Of a DNA stretch of 20,249 nucleotides, positions 7,607-15,448 are shown piece after piece. The number at the start of each line of letters is the position of its first letter. Position 1 is the first letter of the stretch. The translations under genes and the position numbers were made by a program. The notes below the pieces were generated by a model that searched no databases, had not been told where the DNA came from, and worked only from the letters and a program-made list of their open reading frames with translations. Source of the DNA: Cyanobacteriota bacterium (lineage in GTDB: Bacteria > Cyanobacteriota > Cyanobacteriia > PCC-6307 > Cyanobiaceae); NCBI GenBank assembly GCA_947463165.1, contig CANHSW010000009.1, forward strand, positions 1 to 20,249. Reading direction: 5' to 3'.

Positions 7607-9058
7607 CTAGGGCTTTTCTTCCAGGTCCAAGAGGCTTACATCTTCAGGCTTCACGCGTAAGAAGTGATGCAACAATAAAAAGCCCACGATAGTCCAGGTT
7701 TGATAGGTGCGAGCCTGCTGGCCCACCCAGGTGCCGGTGGGCCCATCGAAATACTCAGCCCATTGCTGGCGCGGCAGTTGGTTTAGCTGACTCCAGTAAC
7801 ACTCCTCCACCATCGCCTTCATCTGACCCATCAGCAGCAGGTCGGCGGAAGGGTTGCGTTGCTCGTGCAGCAGCACCGCCCCGCCGAGATACCAGAGCAG
7901 ACTGGGCCAGTGCCCACCATTGTGGTAACTCCAGGGCCAGTTCTTGGGATCGGAGCCGGTCTTGTTGCTCCATTCCGCCTGGTCCATTGGTGGGTGGCAG
8001 ATACGCATGGGCATCTGGGCCATCAGGTGATCGCGGTTGTGCAGCACCAGGCGGAACAGGGCCCGCTGCTGCGGTGCGGTGAGTAGACCAAACAGGCAGG
8101 CCAGGGAGTTGCCCAGGCTGTAGAAACGAAAATCAGGACGACCGGTACGCATGTTGCCGATCAGATAGCCGCCCCGATTATCCAGCCAGTCCTGCAGCCA
8201 AGGAGGAATAACCTGGGGTTGCACATTGAATTCATTCTCGTGTTGATGCTCGCCATACTGCTCGGTAGGTCGTCTCCGCAAAACCTGCAAAGTTTTACTG
8301 GTAACCCAGTAGTGCTTTAACAAATAAGAGCGTAAATCATGCAGCCATTGATGGGTGAGTACCAGCCGTTGATCCAGTAGCCGACTCTGCTGTTGTTGCT
8401 TTGCGAGCTCCATTAACTGGGAGCAACAGCGCAGGCAACCGAATAGCAGCACCTCCACCTCTAGCGGTGCCCCCCAGACATCCATCGGACGATCAATCAT
8501 GAAGGAGCAGTCGGGCACAAACAACACTGGCGTGCCTTCGAAGGTGGGGTGCAGCACCAGATCCAGCAGCAGCTGCACCCCCCGCTGCACTTTCTGACTG
8601 GTGCCGAAACTAATGTCTCGGCTGTGTTTCACATAAAGCCAGCAGAGCACAGGCCACCAAAGGCTGGCGTCCACGGAGGTAATCCGGCCAATGGAACGCT
8701 GGCCATAATCGGCTAGTAGATGGCCATCTTCCTCCACGAAACTAGTGGGAAAAACACCGCGAGTTTGGTAGCTACTGCTCTGTAGCTCCAGGCAAACTGT
8801 GAGAAAATTGCGCACAATTTCGGTGCGCCCTTGCAGCAGCAAGTAGAGCATTACTGGCACGTTATCGCGCAGAAACACCTCGCCATAGTTGGCCGCCGAG
8901 CTGCGGCGGGGATGTTCCAGGGCCGCCACCGAACCCACCAACTGGCCACGAACCCGGATCAAGGTGCGTTCGAACAGTTCCTGGGCAGTGCAGAGCACTG
9001 ATTCCTCCCGGGAGCTGGGCCTAACCCGCAATTGCTCCTGGCTGAATTGCCGTGCCAT
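7607..9058 (-). CDS. Neutral/alkaline invertase (GH100)
   Basis: A 483-residue cytosolic sucrose hydrolase giving glucose and fructose. GH100 landmarks include SVAALEHPRR, NYGEVFLRDNVPVMLYLLL, TRGVFPTSFVEE, LADYGQRSIGRITSVDASLW, HPTFEGTPVLFVPDCSFMID, RPMDVWGAPLEVEVLLFGCL and the C-terminal WPWSYHNGGHWPSLLWYLGG. No signal peptide is present. The open frame extends to a GTG at 9115, but I prefer ATG 9058 because CAGGGAG lies 8 nt before it (9067-9073) and relatives begin at a similar point. It converges on petBD. Sucrose is an osmolyte and reserve in these cyanobacteria, so the enzyme likely acts in its turnover. Confidence 0.93.
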   Translation of the reverse strand: MARQFSQEQLRVRPSSREESVLCTAQELFERTLIRVRGQLVGSVAALEHPRRSSAANYGEVFLRDNVPVMLYLLLQGRTEIVRNFLTVCLELQSSSYQTRGVFPTSFVEEDGHLLADYGQRSIGRITSVDASLWWPVLCWLYVKHSRDISFGTSQKVQRGVQLLLDLVLHPTFEGTPVLFVPDCSFMIDRPMDVWGAPLEVEVLLFGCLRCCSQLMELAKQQQQSRLLDQRLVLTHQWLHDLRSYLLKHYWVTSKTLQVLRRRPTEQYGEHQHENEFNVQPQVIPPWLQDWLDNRGGYLIGNMRTGRPDFRFYSLGNSLACLFGLLTAPQQRALFRLVLHNRDHLMAQMPMRICHPPMDQAEWSNKTGSDPKNWPWSYHNGGHWPSLLWYLGGAVLLHEQRNPSADLLLMGQMKAMVEECYWSQLNQLPRQQWAEYFDGPTGTWVGQQARTYQTWTIVGFLLLHHFLRVKPEDVSLLDLEEKP

Positions 9059-9146
9059 CGCCGCCGCTCCCTGAAAAGGCGCAAGCGCCAAATAGAGCGT
9101 AGGCAGGGTTTCCACAGCCGTCAGTGAACTGGCTGGCCTAGCGCAG

Positions 9147-9191
9147 GCGAGCTGTGAACTGGCGAGCTGTGAACCGGTGAGCTGTGAACTG
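9147..9191. repeat. 15-bp minisatellite upstream of the invertase gene
   Basis: Three near-identical 15-bp units: gcgagctgtgaactg (9147-9161), gcgagctgtgaaccg (9162-9176) and gtgagctgtgaactg (9177-9191). They are flanked by decayed copies (gaactggctgg near 9126, and atgtgctgagactg after). The array lies 90-130 bp before the invertase start. Confidence 0.85.
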
Positions 9192-9943
9192 ATGTGCTGA
9201 GACTGGCTAGCTGATTATTCGGACCCGGCCGCTGGCATGGGCCATAGGGCTGCTGCGCCGCAGCGTTGAATCGGGCTGAGTCGCAAATTGGCAATCGTGG
9301 TGCTGATGATATACGGCGATTAGCACTACACCACCACAGCTAATTTTGCTGGCAATCCCTGGTTCCTGGTCATGCAGGGTCTGGCTGACCTGCGGGTCAA
9401 CCGACAGCCAAAACCAAGCCACTGCCAATAGCTGTCAAGCGACGGGAAAACTGACCCAGCTCCGAGCCGCTCCGGAAGCTCGTAAGCGGGGCTTTTCCGC
9501 CTGGGCTGGGCCGGCGGATGGCTGCCGGCAGGAGCCGGCGGGTGGGCTGCCCCAGGAATACGATCCAAAACCCCATCCCAGCGGCGCGGCCGCAGGACCC
9601 AGGTGATCGCCATCCCACCAATCACCGCTGCGGCGATGGAACACCGGCTGCAGCGGCTGTGCCGAGTTGCCTGCAGCCATGGAGCAAAGCCACTACGGCC
9701 TGCGCATCAGTGCCCACCAGGGCCTGCTGGACAGCGCCTTGCCAACTAGTTTTGCTAGAAGCCAAACCCTGGTGGTTAAGCGACTGGATCAGCTGCTGGA
9801 GCGAGAGCGGCAGCTGGCTGAGCCCTGGCACCGCCGCGGCCTAGCAGCCATAAGTTGTCGCAGGGCAGCCGGGCAATCTGGAGCATGCTGCAGCAATCAG
9901 GAAGTGAGCCCACCAACAAAAACTGCAACATGGAGCTGCGCCA
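9192..9943. other. No confident gene; possible decayed minus-strand gene
   Basis: About 750 bp with short broken frames on both strands. The best coding-like piece is minus 9622-9831 (69 residues containing LPLSLQQLIQSLNHQGLASS and AVVALLHGCRQL), with a helical pattern and GC-rich codons. It stops abruptly, and the other minus frames then read as Pro/Gly-rich text to 9397-9435 and a 73-residue frame at 9207-9428. One explanation is a pseudogene with frameshifts; another is plain spacer. No family was recognised and no promoter or terminator is evident. Confidence 0.3.
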
Positions 9944-9973
9944 ATGTTATTCATTCTACCTAGCTGGTTAGCC

Positions 9974-10570
9974 ATGGCAATCACAGCACGACCTCCAGGC
10001 ACAAGAGTCAAGGCTAAGATCAAGCATAAACAATTTACCACCACCTGGCCTCCTATTTTAATACTGAGCGCGGCAGTCTTGGCGCTAACTCAGCCAAGCA
10101 ACAGCATTGCCGACACACAAAACATAGATTTTGGCCGCTATAGCGAGAGATTAGCGCGCTGCAAGGTGAGCACCAACGGCACAGGCAAACCCTTACGACC
10201 CTGCGAGCAATTACGCATTCAGCAGCATCTAGACGGCCTCATAAGCGTACGCTTTAGCTTAGGCGACACCGGCCGTTATGGCAACGAGGATATAGTTTTC
10301 GCGGGGGTGGTGAGTAAAGGCAGTCAATCAATGGTCTGCGGTAGCGATGGCCGCTGCAAGCCTCGTCTTCCCTTAATTCTGGAAGTAAATGCAATCTCCA
10401 CAGCCATTTTTGACGGCAACGGCCGAGCCCTAACCCTGCCACTGGGCCTGGTGGCCCGCGGCAGCTGCCGCATTGAGCCCCTGCGAGCCCAGTGCCAAGC
10501 CACCGCATTGGATGGCGCCTCCTGGAGAGCCGATGGCTATTTTCCAGTTATGCCACCTCCTGCCAGCTAA
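9974..10570 (+). CDS. Secreted cysteine-containing hypothetical protein
   Basis: A 198-residue protein from ATG 9974 (the frame is also open to an ATG at 9944). A basic N-terminus (RPPGTRVKAKIKHKQ) leads into a hydrophobic helix (WPPILILSAAVLALTQ) and a likely cleavage site after NSIA, typical of export. The mature part has six cysteines in three close pairs (RCKVSTNGTGKPLRPC, CGSDGRC, CRIEPLRAQC), which suggests disulfides outside the cytoplasm. The rest is beta-like with an alternating pattern. Family unknown. Its codons are less GC-rich than the housekeeping genes in this window, in keeping with an accessory stretch. Confidence 0.65.
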   Translation: MAITARPPGTRVKAKIKHKQFTTTWPPILILSAAVLALTQPSNSIADTQNIDFGRYSERLARCKVSTNGTGKPLRPCEQLRIQQHLDGLISVRFSLGDTGRYGNEDIVFAGVVSKGSQSMVCGSDGRCKPRLPLILEVNAISTAIFDGNGRALTLPLGLVARGSCRIEPLRAQCQATALDGASWRADGYFPVMPPPAS

Positions 10571-10860
10571 GAGCCGCCAGACAAACAATCACGCACTCAC
10601 TAAAATGCATGAAAAGCATAAACTTTCCATGCAGAGGGGCCCCAAGGAGGATGGAAGAGGAGTAGGTTCGCCGCAGTGGGGAGCATTTTTAGGGGTCTCA
10701 GCCATGAGAGTGCGCCTCGAAGAACTGCCCCTTTGACTGCCACTAGTCAAGCTTAACCGAGTCGTAGCAACGCTTCTCGCCTGATGAGATCGGTGGGATA
10801 TGCGATTTGTCTAGGTGCCCTAAAATCCTTAGACCAATTACCCTTGGGGGAGAGAACCAG
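10571..10860. other. Intergenic region before the MBL-fold gene
   Basis: 290 bp. It holds an imperfect hairpin (10607-10616 with 10623-10632, one mismatch, 6-nt loop) about 36 bp after the secreted-protein stop, without a T tract. A short open frame of 43 codons from ATG 10605 has no ribosome site and is not called. The last 60 bp supply the ribosome-binding site of the next gene. Confidence 0.4.
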
Positions 10861-11703
10861 GTGCTGCAGGTCAAATTCTATGGTGTCCGAGGGTCCATCT
10901 CAGTGTCTGGCCCCAACTACATAGAATTCGGCGGCAACACAACTTGCATTCAGATAATGGCCTCTGATAGCCAGCGAATTGGCATTATTGATGCAGGCAC
11001 TGGAATCAGAAAACTAGGCCAAGACTTTCTGAGGATGCAGACCGATCAGACCGAAATATTTATTGCATTTTCTCATTTTCACTGGGATCACATTCAGGGT
11101 TTCCCCTTCTTCGCTCCAGCCTACAACCCAAAATTTAACATCAAAATTCTAGCCAAGGGAGGAAGCCGTGAATACAAAGGATTAAGAGATATTTTTGCAG
11201 CACAAATGCAAGACACATTCTTTCCTGTGTCCTTGGATGAGATGGGTGCCAGATTTGATTTTCTGCTACTTAATAACAACAGCCAGCTTTTTACGCCGCC
11301 TGATGGCATACCTGTCAGAATCACCGCTGTGAGGCACAACCATCCAGGAGGCGCCTACAGCTACAGGTATGACCGCGATGGTCACTCAGTGGTGATCTGC
11401 ACAGACATTGAACATGGCCAGGCAATCGATGAAAACATCGTCGCCCTGGCACGCAATGCCGATATCCTTATCCACGATGGTAACTATACCAGCAACGAGC
11501 TACTCTCCAGGCGGGGCTGGGGGCATAGCAGTTATGAGCAGGCAGCCGAAGTGGCCATTAGAGCCAACGCAAAGCAACTCGTGATCACCCATCATGACCC
11601 CGATCACGACGACGATTTTCTTAGAATGACTGAGAAACGCTGCAGAGAGATAGTTCCTAATTCCATATTTGCACGCGAAGGAATGGTGCTCTCCACTAAG
11701 TAA
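10861..11703 (+). CDS. MBL-fold metallo-hydrolase
   Basis: A 280-residue metallo-beta-lactamase-fold hydrolase of the phosphodiesterase/RNase Z-like branch. It opens with LQVKFYGVRGSISVSGP and YIEFGGNTTCIQI, then IIDAGTGIRKLGQ, typical of this family. Zinc ligands are in HFHWDH (the HxHxDH motif), in AVRHNHPGG, in the Asp of ICTDIEH and in ITHHDPDHDD. The substrate is unknown; relatives cleave cyclic nucleotides or phosphodiesters or are fused to signalling domains. I chose GTG 10861 because GGGGGAG lies 8 nt before it; a TTG at 10807 is also in frame. The gene is AT-richer than its neighbours, with codons such as ATA, TTA and AGA, which suggests recent transfer. Confidence 0.88.
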   Translation: MLQVKFYGVRGSISVSGPNYIEFGGNTTCIQIMASDSQRIGIIDAGTGIRKLGQDFLRMQTDQTEIFIAFSHFHWDHIQGFPFFAPAYNPKFNIKILAKGGSREYKGLRDIFAAQMQDTFFPVSLDEMGARFDFLLLNNNSQLFTPPDGIPVRITAVRHNHPGGAYSYRYDRDGHSVVICTDIEHGQAIDENIVALARNADILIHDGNYTSNELLSRRGWGHSSYEQAAEVAIRANAKQLVITHHDPDHDDDFLRMTEKRCREIVPNSIFAREGMVLSTK

Positions 11704-11730
11704 TTCCGGCCTTACTCCAGGGCAAGCTTG

Positions 11731-11828
11731 ATCACAGGCTTCATCGCAAGTTTCATCGGCAAGTTTCATCGGCAAGTTTCATCGGCAAGCTTCATCGGCA
11801 AGCTTCATCGGCAAGCTTCATCGGCAAG
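11731..11828. repeat. 13-bp minisatellite (six perfect units)
   Basis: Six contiguous 13-bp units run from 11747 to 11824: three of caagtttcatcgg followed by three of caagcttcatcgg. A decayed copy precedes them (11731-11746) and a partial caag follows. The clean T-to-C block shows that copies spread by local duplication. The array lies 27 bp after the MBL gene stop, between that gene and the convergent glutathione reductase. Confidence 0.95.
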
Positions 11829-11910
11829 CCTAGTAGATAGCTAGATGTCTTTATGCATGGTTCGGCAAAACATGGCGCCCTGGAGCAATAGAACTCCAGC
11901 CACGCCCGTC

Positions 11911-11996
11911 GGCCAACTAATGCCAGACTCGCCAACTAACACCGGCCCCACCAAGTAAACCCGGCCCAGCCAACTAAGACAGGCCCCGCAAACTAA
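11911..11996. repeat. 19-bp tandem repeat overlapping the gor stop codon
   Basis: Four units of 19 bp (11921-11939, 11940-11958, 11959-11977, 11978-11996) and a partial one (11911-11920), all ending in aactaa or aagtaa with a ggcccc-like middle. The last unit contains the stop codon of glutathione reductase (CTA on the + strand, 11993-11995), so the array appears to have grown from the 3' end of that gene. On the minus strand each unit starts TTAGTTGGC or similar. Confidence 0.85.
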
Positions 11997-13354
11997 TTCG
12001 GCATGGTCACAAATTCTTCGGCTACGGAGGGATGCAGGGCCATGGTGCGATCGAAATCTGCCTTGGTGGCGCCCATGCCGATGGCGATGGCGGCCATTTG
12101 AATAATTTCGGCGGCATGGTCGCCCACCATGTGGCAACCCACCACCTTGCCGCCAGTTGTTTCCACGATCAGCTTCAGCAGCACCTTGGGATCGCGCTTT
12201 GGTAGCGCCTGGTGCATAGGCCGGAAGCGGGCTCTGTGCACCTTGATCCCATCTAGGCCATAAAGAGCTATGGCCTGTTCTTCCGTGAGGCCCACGCTGG
12301 CCAATTCCGGCTGGGAGAAAACTGCGGCGGCCACCAGGTTGTGGTTCACCTGGCGCGGTTTCTGGCCGTAGATGCTGTCGGCCATAGCTCTCCCCTCGTC
12401 TACTGCCACCGGCGTCAGACAAATGCGGTCGGTTACATCGCCCACCGCATAGATGTGGGCGATATTGGTGCGCTGGTCGCCATCCACCGGGATCCGATCG
12501 CCCTCCACCGCCACGCCTGCGGCTTCCAGCTCCAGCCCCTCCAGGAAGGGCCGCCGACCGGTGGCCAACAGCACGCCGCAGCCGCTGATCGGCTCGCCGC
12601 TTTCGCTGCTCACCACCAGGTTGTCTGGGCTGGTGCCACCGATGCCAAGTTGGCTCTGGCCAAAGCGGATCTCGATGCCGGCGGCCTCCATGCCCTCCTG
12701 CACCGCCCGGCTGGCCTCGCGATCAAAACCCCGCAGCAGGTGATCGCCGCGCACCAGTTGGGTCACCTTTACGCCCAATCCCTGCAGGATGCAGGCGAAT
12801 TCACAGGCGATGAAGCCCGCCCCCACGATCGCCACCGCCGCCGGCAGCGACTCCAGCAGGAAGATGTCGTCGCTCACCCAGGCCAGTTCGGCGCCGGGGA
12901 TGGCGGGGCGCTGGGGCCGGCCCCCCACCGCAATCAGCAGCCGATCGGCCGTCAGTTCGCGGCTAGCGCCATCGGCCGAGCGCACCCGCAGGCTGTGGCT
13001 ACCACTAAAACTGCCCCAGCCCCGCACCAGCTCCACGCCAGCCTTTTCTAAAAAGCCGATATGCAGATTGTTCAGCCGATCCACCTCGGCGCGCACGTTG
13101 GCCAGCAGGGTGGCCCCGTCATGGCGATAGCCGTCTAGTTGCCAGCCGTAGCTGGCGGCATCGGCCAGCAGGTGCCGGTAGGCGGAGCCATACACCAACA
13201 ATTTTTTGGGCACGCAACCGCGGATCACGCAGGTGCCCCCCACCCGGTCGCCCTCCACAATCGCCACCCGGGCGCCGTAGCTGGCGGCCCGCTTGGCCGC
13301 CGCCAGCCCGCCGGAGCCGGCGCCGAGCACGATCAAATCGAAGTGGTCGTCCAT
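11993..13354 (-). CDS. gor: Glutathione reductase (NADPH)
   Basis: A 453-residue FAD flavoenzyme that regenerates reduced glutathione with NADPH in the cytosol, part of peroxide and redox defence. The FAD-binding GAGSGGLAAAKRAASYG is near the N-terminus. The redox disulfide is GGTCVIRGCVPKKLLVYG (the CVIRGC of glutathione reductases). The NADPH-binding motif is VGAGFIACEFACIL, the second FAD motif NIAHIYAVGDVTDR, and the C-terminal catalytic His lies in MALHPSVAEEFVTM. The frame is open 79 codons further, but ATG 13354 gives the standard N-terminus MDDHFDLIVLGAGSGG. It is divergent from the TPMT-like gene with 63 bp between the starts. Confidence 0.96.
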   Translation of the reverse strand: MDDHFDLIVLGAGSGGLAAAKRAASYGARVAIVEGDRVGGTCVIRGCVPKKLLVYGSAYRHLLADAASYGWQLDGYRHDGATLLANVRAEVDRLNNLHIGFLEKAGVELVRGWGSFSGSHSLRVRSADGASRELTADRLLIAVGGRPQRPAIPGAELAWVSDDIFLLESLPAAVAIVGAGFIACEFACILQGLGVKVTQLVRGDHLLRGFDREASRAVQEGMEAAGIEIRFGQSQLGIGGTSPDNLVVSSESGEPISGCGVLLATGRRPFLEGLELEAAGVAVEGDRIPVDGDQRTNIAHIYAVGDVTDRICLTPVAVDEGRAMADSIYGQKPRQVNHNLVAAAVFSQPELASVGLTEEQAIALYGLDGIKVHRARFRPMHQALPKRDPKVLLKLIVETTGGKVVGCHMVGDHAAEIIQMAAIAIGMGATKADFDRTMALHPSVAEEFVTMPN

Positions 13355-13417
13355 GGAACAGATGCTGCGGGGGTGGGGGCATGCTGGCCGAGGATCTAAT
13401 CCCTCGCCTTGCTTGCC

Positions 13418-14047
13418 ATGGCTTCCGGCGGCTCCGGGGCTGCGGCCTTCTGGGACCAGCGCTACCGCGATGGCAGCGATGGCTGGGAGTTGGGCCGGCC
13501 CGCCCCGCCCCTGCAACGCTTTTTGCAGGCAGACCGCCGCGCCCCCCAGCCCCCCGGGCTGGTGCTGGTGCCCGGTTGTGGACGGGGGCATGAGGCCGCC
13601 CTATTGGCCGCTGGCGGCTTCCAAGCGGTGGGACTGGATTTCAGCGAAGAAGCCCTGGCAGAGGCCCGTCGGCTCCATGGCGATAGTGGCGCCCAGCTGC
13701 GCTGGCTGCAGGCCGATCTGCTGGATCGCCAGGCCCTGGCAGCCGAAGGCCTGGGGGCTGGCAGCCTCAACGGCGTGCTTGAGCACACCTGTTTCTGCGC
13801 CATCGATCCGGCCCAGCGCGATGCCTATCTGGCCCAGCTGCACCACCTGCTCAAACCCAACGGCTGGCTGCTGGGCCTGTTCTGGTGTCACCGCCGCCAG
13901 GGGGGGCCGCCCTATGGCAGCGATCCGCAGCAGCTGCACCAGCAGCTTTCTGGTGCCGGATTTGTACCAGAGCTGTGGGAGCCAGCCCGGGGATCGTTGC
14001 AGAGCCGAGAGGATGAATGGCTGGCACTTTGGCGGCGCGCCCCATGA
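13418..14047 (+). CDS. TPMT-family SAM-dependent methyltransferase
   Basis: A 209-residue class I methyltransferase of the thiopurine S-methyltransferase family. AAFWDQRYRDGSDGWELGRP at the N-terminus is the family hallmark. The SAM-binding motif I is VLVPGCGRGHEAALLA, the acidic strand-2 end is VGLDFSEEAL, and LEHTCFCAIDP and LLGLFWCHRRQGGPPYGSDP also match TPMT-like bacterial proteins. Substrates in bacteria include thiols and selenium or tellurium compounds; the one here is unknown. ATG 13418 gives a short leader; a TTG nine bases upstream is less likely. Its TGA overlaps the next start as ATGA, so the two form an operon. Confidence 0.87.
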   Translation: MASGGSGAAAFWDQRYRDGSDGWELGRPAPPLQRFLQADRRAPQPPGLVLVPGCGRGHEAALLAAGGFQAVGLDFSEEALAEARRLHGDSGAQLRWLQADLLDRQALAAEGLGAGSLNGVLEHTCFCAIDPAQRDAYLAQLHHLLKPNGWLLGLFWCHRRQGGPPYGSDPQQLHQQLSGAGFVPELWEPARGSLQSREDEWLALWRRAP

Positions 14048-14604
14048 GCTCATCGCTGGCCGACCAGCTGACCGAACAGCTGACTAAACAACTGGCCCAG
14101 TGGGGATTCAGTTGGCGGGGCCTGGGCGATAACCGCCACGGCGAGTGGTGGCTGATCGGCCAGCTGTCGCTGATCGCCCTCCACCTGCTGCCACCCCTGC
14201 CAGCCCCCGCCAGCTTTGGGATCGTCTGGCCGCTGGCTATGCAGCTGCTGGGCTGGAGCACTTTTGCCCTAGGACTGCTGCTGGCGAGCCAGGCGCTGTT
14301 CAATCTCGGGCCCAGCCTCACGCCCCTGCCGCAACCGATGACCGGCGCGGCCCTGATCACCAGCGGCGCCTACGGCCGCTGCCGCCATCCGCTCTATCAG
14401 GCGCTCCTGCTGTGCTCCCTGGGCACAGTGCTGGCCCTGGGCAGCCTGTTGCACCTGGCCCTGCTGCTCGCCCTGGCTGTACTGCTCAGCGGCAAGGCCG
14501 GCCGGGAAGAAAAATGCCTGCTGCAGATCCATGCCAACTACAGCGCCTATCGCGCCACTACCCCGGCGATCATTCCCTGGCTTCCCGGTCTTGATTGGCG
14601 CTGA
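14044..14604 (+). CDS. Membrane methyltransferase-like protein (isoprenylcysteine carboxyl methyltransferase type)
   Basis: A 186-residue integral membrane protein. Hydrophobic helices lie at about residues 38-55, 60-85 and a paired segment near 118-145 (LLLCSLGTVLALGSLLHLALLLALAVLL). The signature is in the loop and C-terminal region: GAALITSGAYGRCRHPLYQALLL, then REEKCLLQIHANYSAYRATTP, the RHPxY and E-E-x-x-L-x-x-x-F/Y-Y patterns of ICMT/PEMT-like methyltransferases, which bind SAM at the membrane face. The start overlaps the upstream stop (ATGA), so it is translated with the TPMT-like gene. Its substrate is unknown. Confidence 0.8.
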   Translation: MSSSLADQLTEQLTKQLAQWGFSWRGLGDNRHGEWWLIGQLSLIALHLLPPLPAPASFGIVWPLAMQLLGWSTFALGLLLASQALFNLGPSLTPLPQPMTGAALITSGAYGRCRHPLYQALLLCSLGTVLALGSLLHLALLLALAVLLSGKAGREEKCLLQIHANYSAYRATTPAIIPWLPGLDWR

Positions 14605-14700
14605 CAGATCAAGCCCATCGGAGCGGCCAGCATCACCTGCCCGGCCGACATCCCTGACGGCGGGCGCCGAGCCGAGAAGTGGAGGCAGCAGGTTTCAGCG

Positions 14701-14812
14701 CTATCGCCCCAGCGGGCTGCCATTGAGCATGCTGGCGCTGAGCAGGCGGGCCTTGAGCCGATTGCCCCTAGAGACCAGTGCCCTGGAAAACAATGCCCTA
14801 GAGACCAGTGCC
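14701..14812 (-). pseudogene. Out-of-frame continuation of the pentapeptide-repeat gene
   Basis: Past the TAG, another minus-strand frame reads in the same five-residue register: ALVSR, ALFSR, ALVSR, GNRLK, ARLLS, ASMLN, GSPLG, then Arg and a TAG at 14701-14703. Small residues (A/G) recur at the same position of each pentad, as in the body of the protein. This suggests that the original C-terminus lay here and was cut off by an indel near 14812-14820, at the edge of the 15-bp repeats. It is inference from pattern only. Confidence 0.4.
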
Positions 14813-14820
14813 CTAGAGCC
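14761..14820. repeat. 15-bp tandem repeats at the 3' end of the pentapeptide gene
   Basis: Four 15-bp units on the minus strand (ggctctagggcactg, gtctctagggcattg, ttttccagggcactg, gtctctaggggcaat) span 14820 down to 14761. The unit equals five codons, as in pentapeptide-repeat DNA. The first unit contains the stop TAG of the pentapeptide gene. In the shifted frame the array reads RALVS RALFS RALVS. Confidence 0.85.
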
Positions 14821-15448
14821 GGGCTCCCTCCATCCAGCAGCCGTCGAGCTGGCAGTCCGCCAGATCACAGCCCCGCAAATCCGCCTGCCGCAGGTCGGCG
14901 TTGCGCAGATCGGTGGCGTAGAGGCAGGCGCCCCGCAGGTCGGCACCGGGCAGCTGCGCTCCCTGCAACAGGGCAAAGCTCAGATCTGCCCCCTGAAAAT
15001 CGGCCCCTCCTAGATCGGTGAGTTGATCGAGACCGCTGCGGAAGTCGGCCTCCACCAGCCGGGCTTCCCGCCAGTGGCTGCCGGCGGCCACCACCCCCCG
15101 CAGGCAGGTGCGATGCAGCAGGGCACCGCTGAAATCAGCGCCCTGGAGCCGGGAGCCGCTGAGATCGGCCCCATGCCAAAAAGAGCGCTTGGCCTGGGCC
15201 CCCGACAGGTCGGCGCCCCAGAGCAGGGCCTGCTGGAAGCCGCAGCTCTCCAGGTTGGCCTGGCGCAGGCTTGCCCGCCCAAAACGCGCCTCTTTGAAGC
15301 AGCTGCCGTGCAGATCGCAGTCGCTGAGATCCAGATCCACGCCGTCGAGATCGCCGAGTCTCAGCCCCGGGAAGTGGCGTCGCCCCTCGGCCAGGGCCGC
15401 CCGCAGCCCCCTCAGGTCGAGGGGCTGATGCCGGTGGTCGCTGGCCAT
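14813..15448 (-). CDS. Pentapeptide-repeat protein
   Basis: A 211-residue protein. After about 30 residues it consists mostly of A(D/N)LxX-like pentapeptides, for example ADLSGSRLQGADFSGALLHR and ADLRNADLRQADLRGCDLAD, which predict a right-handed quadrilateral beta-helix. A region around residues 115-145 (RGVVAAGSHWREARLVEADF, LDQLTDLGG) interrupts the solenoid. There is no signal peptide, so it is probably cytosolic. Biochemical role unknown; such proteins act as structural or protein-binding modules. The ATG shares one base with the ArsR-gene stop (TGATG), so the two are coupled. It stops at TAG 14813, but pentapeptide-like sequence goes on in another frame to 14701, suggesting a 3' frameshift truncation. 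Confidence 0.88.
   Translation of the reverse strand: MASDHRHQPLDLRGLRAALAEGRRHFPGLRLGDLDGVDLDLSDCDLHGSCFKEARFGRASLRQANLESCGFQQALLWGADLSGAQAKRSFWHGADLSGSRLQGADFSGALLHRTCLRGVVAAGSHWREARLVEADFRSGLDQLTDLGGADFQGADLSFALLQGAQLPGADLRGACLYATDLRNADLRQADLRGCDLADCQLDGCWMEGARL

Noticed and set aside
10605..10736. 43-codon ORF before the MBL gene
   Set aside because: No ribosome site, no recognisable feature, and it overlaps a hairpin.
10786..10860. CTGATGA at 10780-10786 as a hammerhead ribozyme core
   Set aside because: No matching GAAA box, stem II or cleavage triplet at the right spacing.
11880..11899. CTGGAG/CTCCAG hairpin between the MBL gene and gor
   Set aside because: Only a 6-bp stem and no T tract; could be chance.
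11731..11996. Repeat arrays as CRISPR
   Set aside because: The units are contiguous with no spacers and too short; no cas genes are nearby.
13355..13591. Extension of the glutathione reductase frame
   Set aside because: It overlaps the divergent methyltransferase gene; the normal N-terminus starts at 13354.
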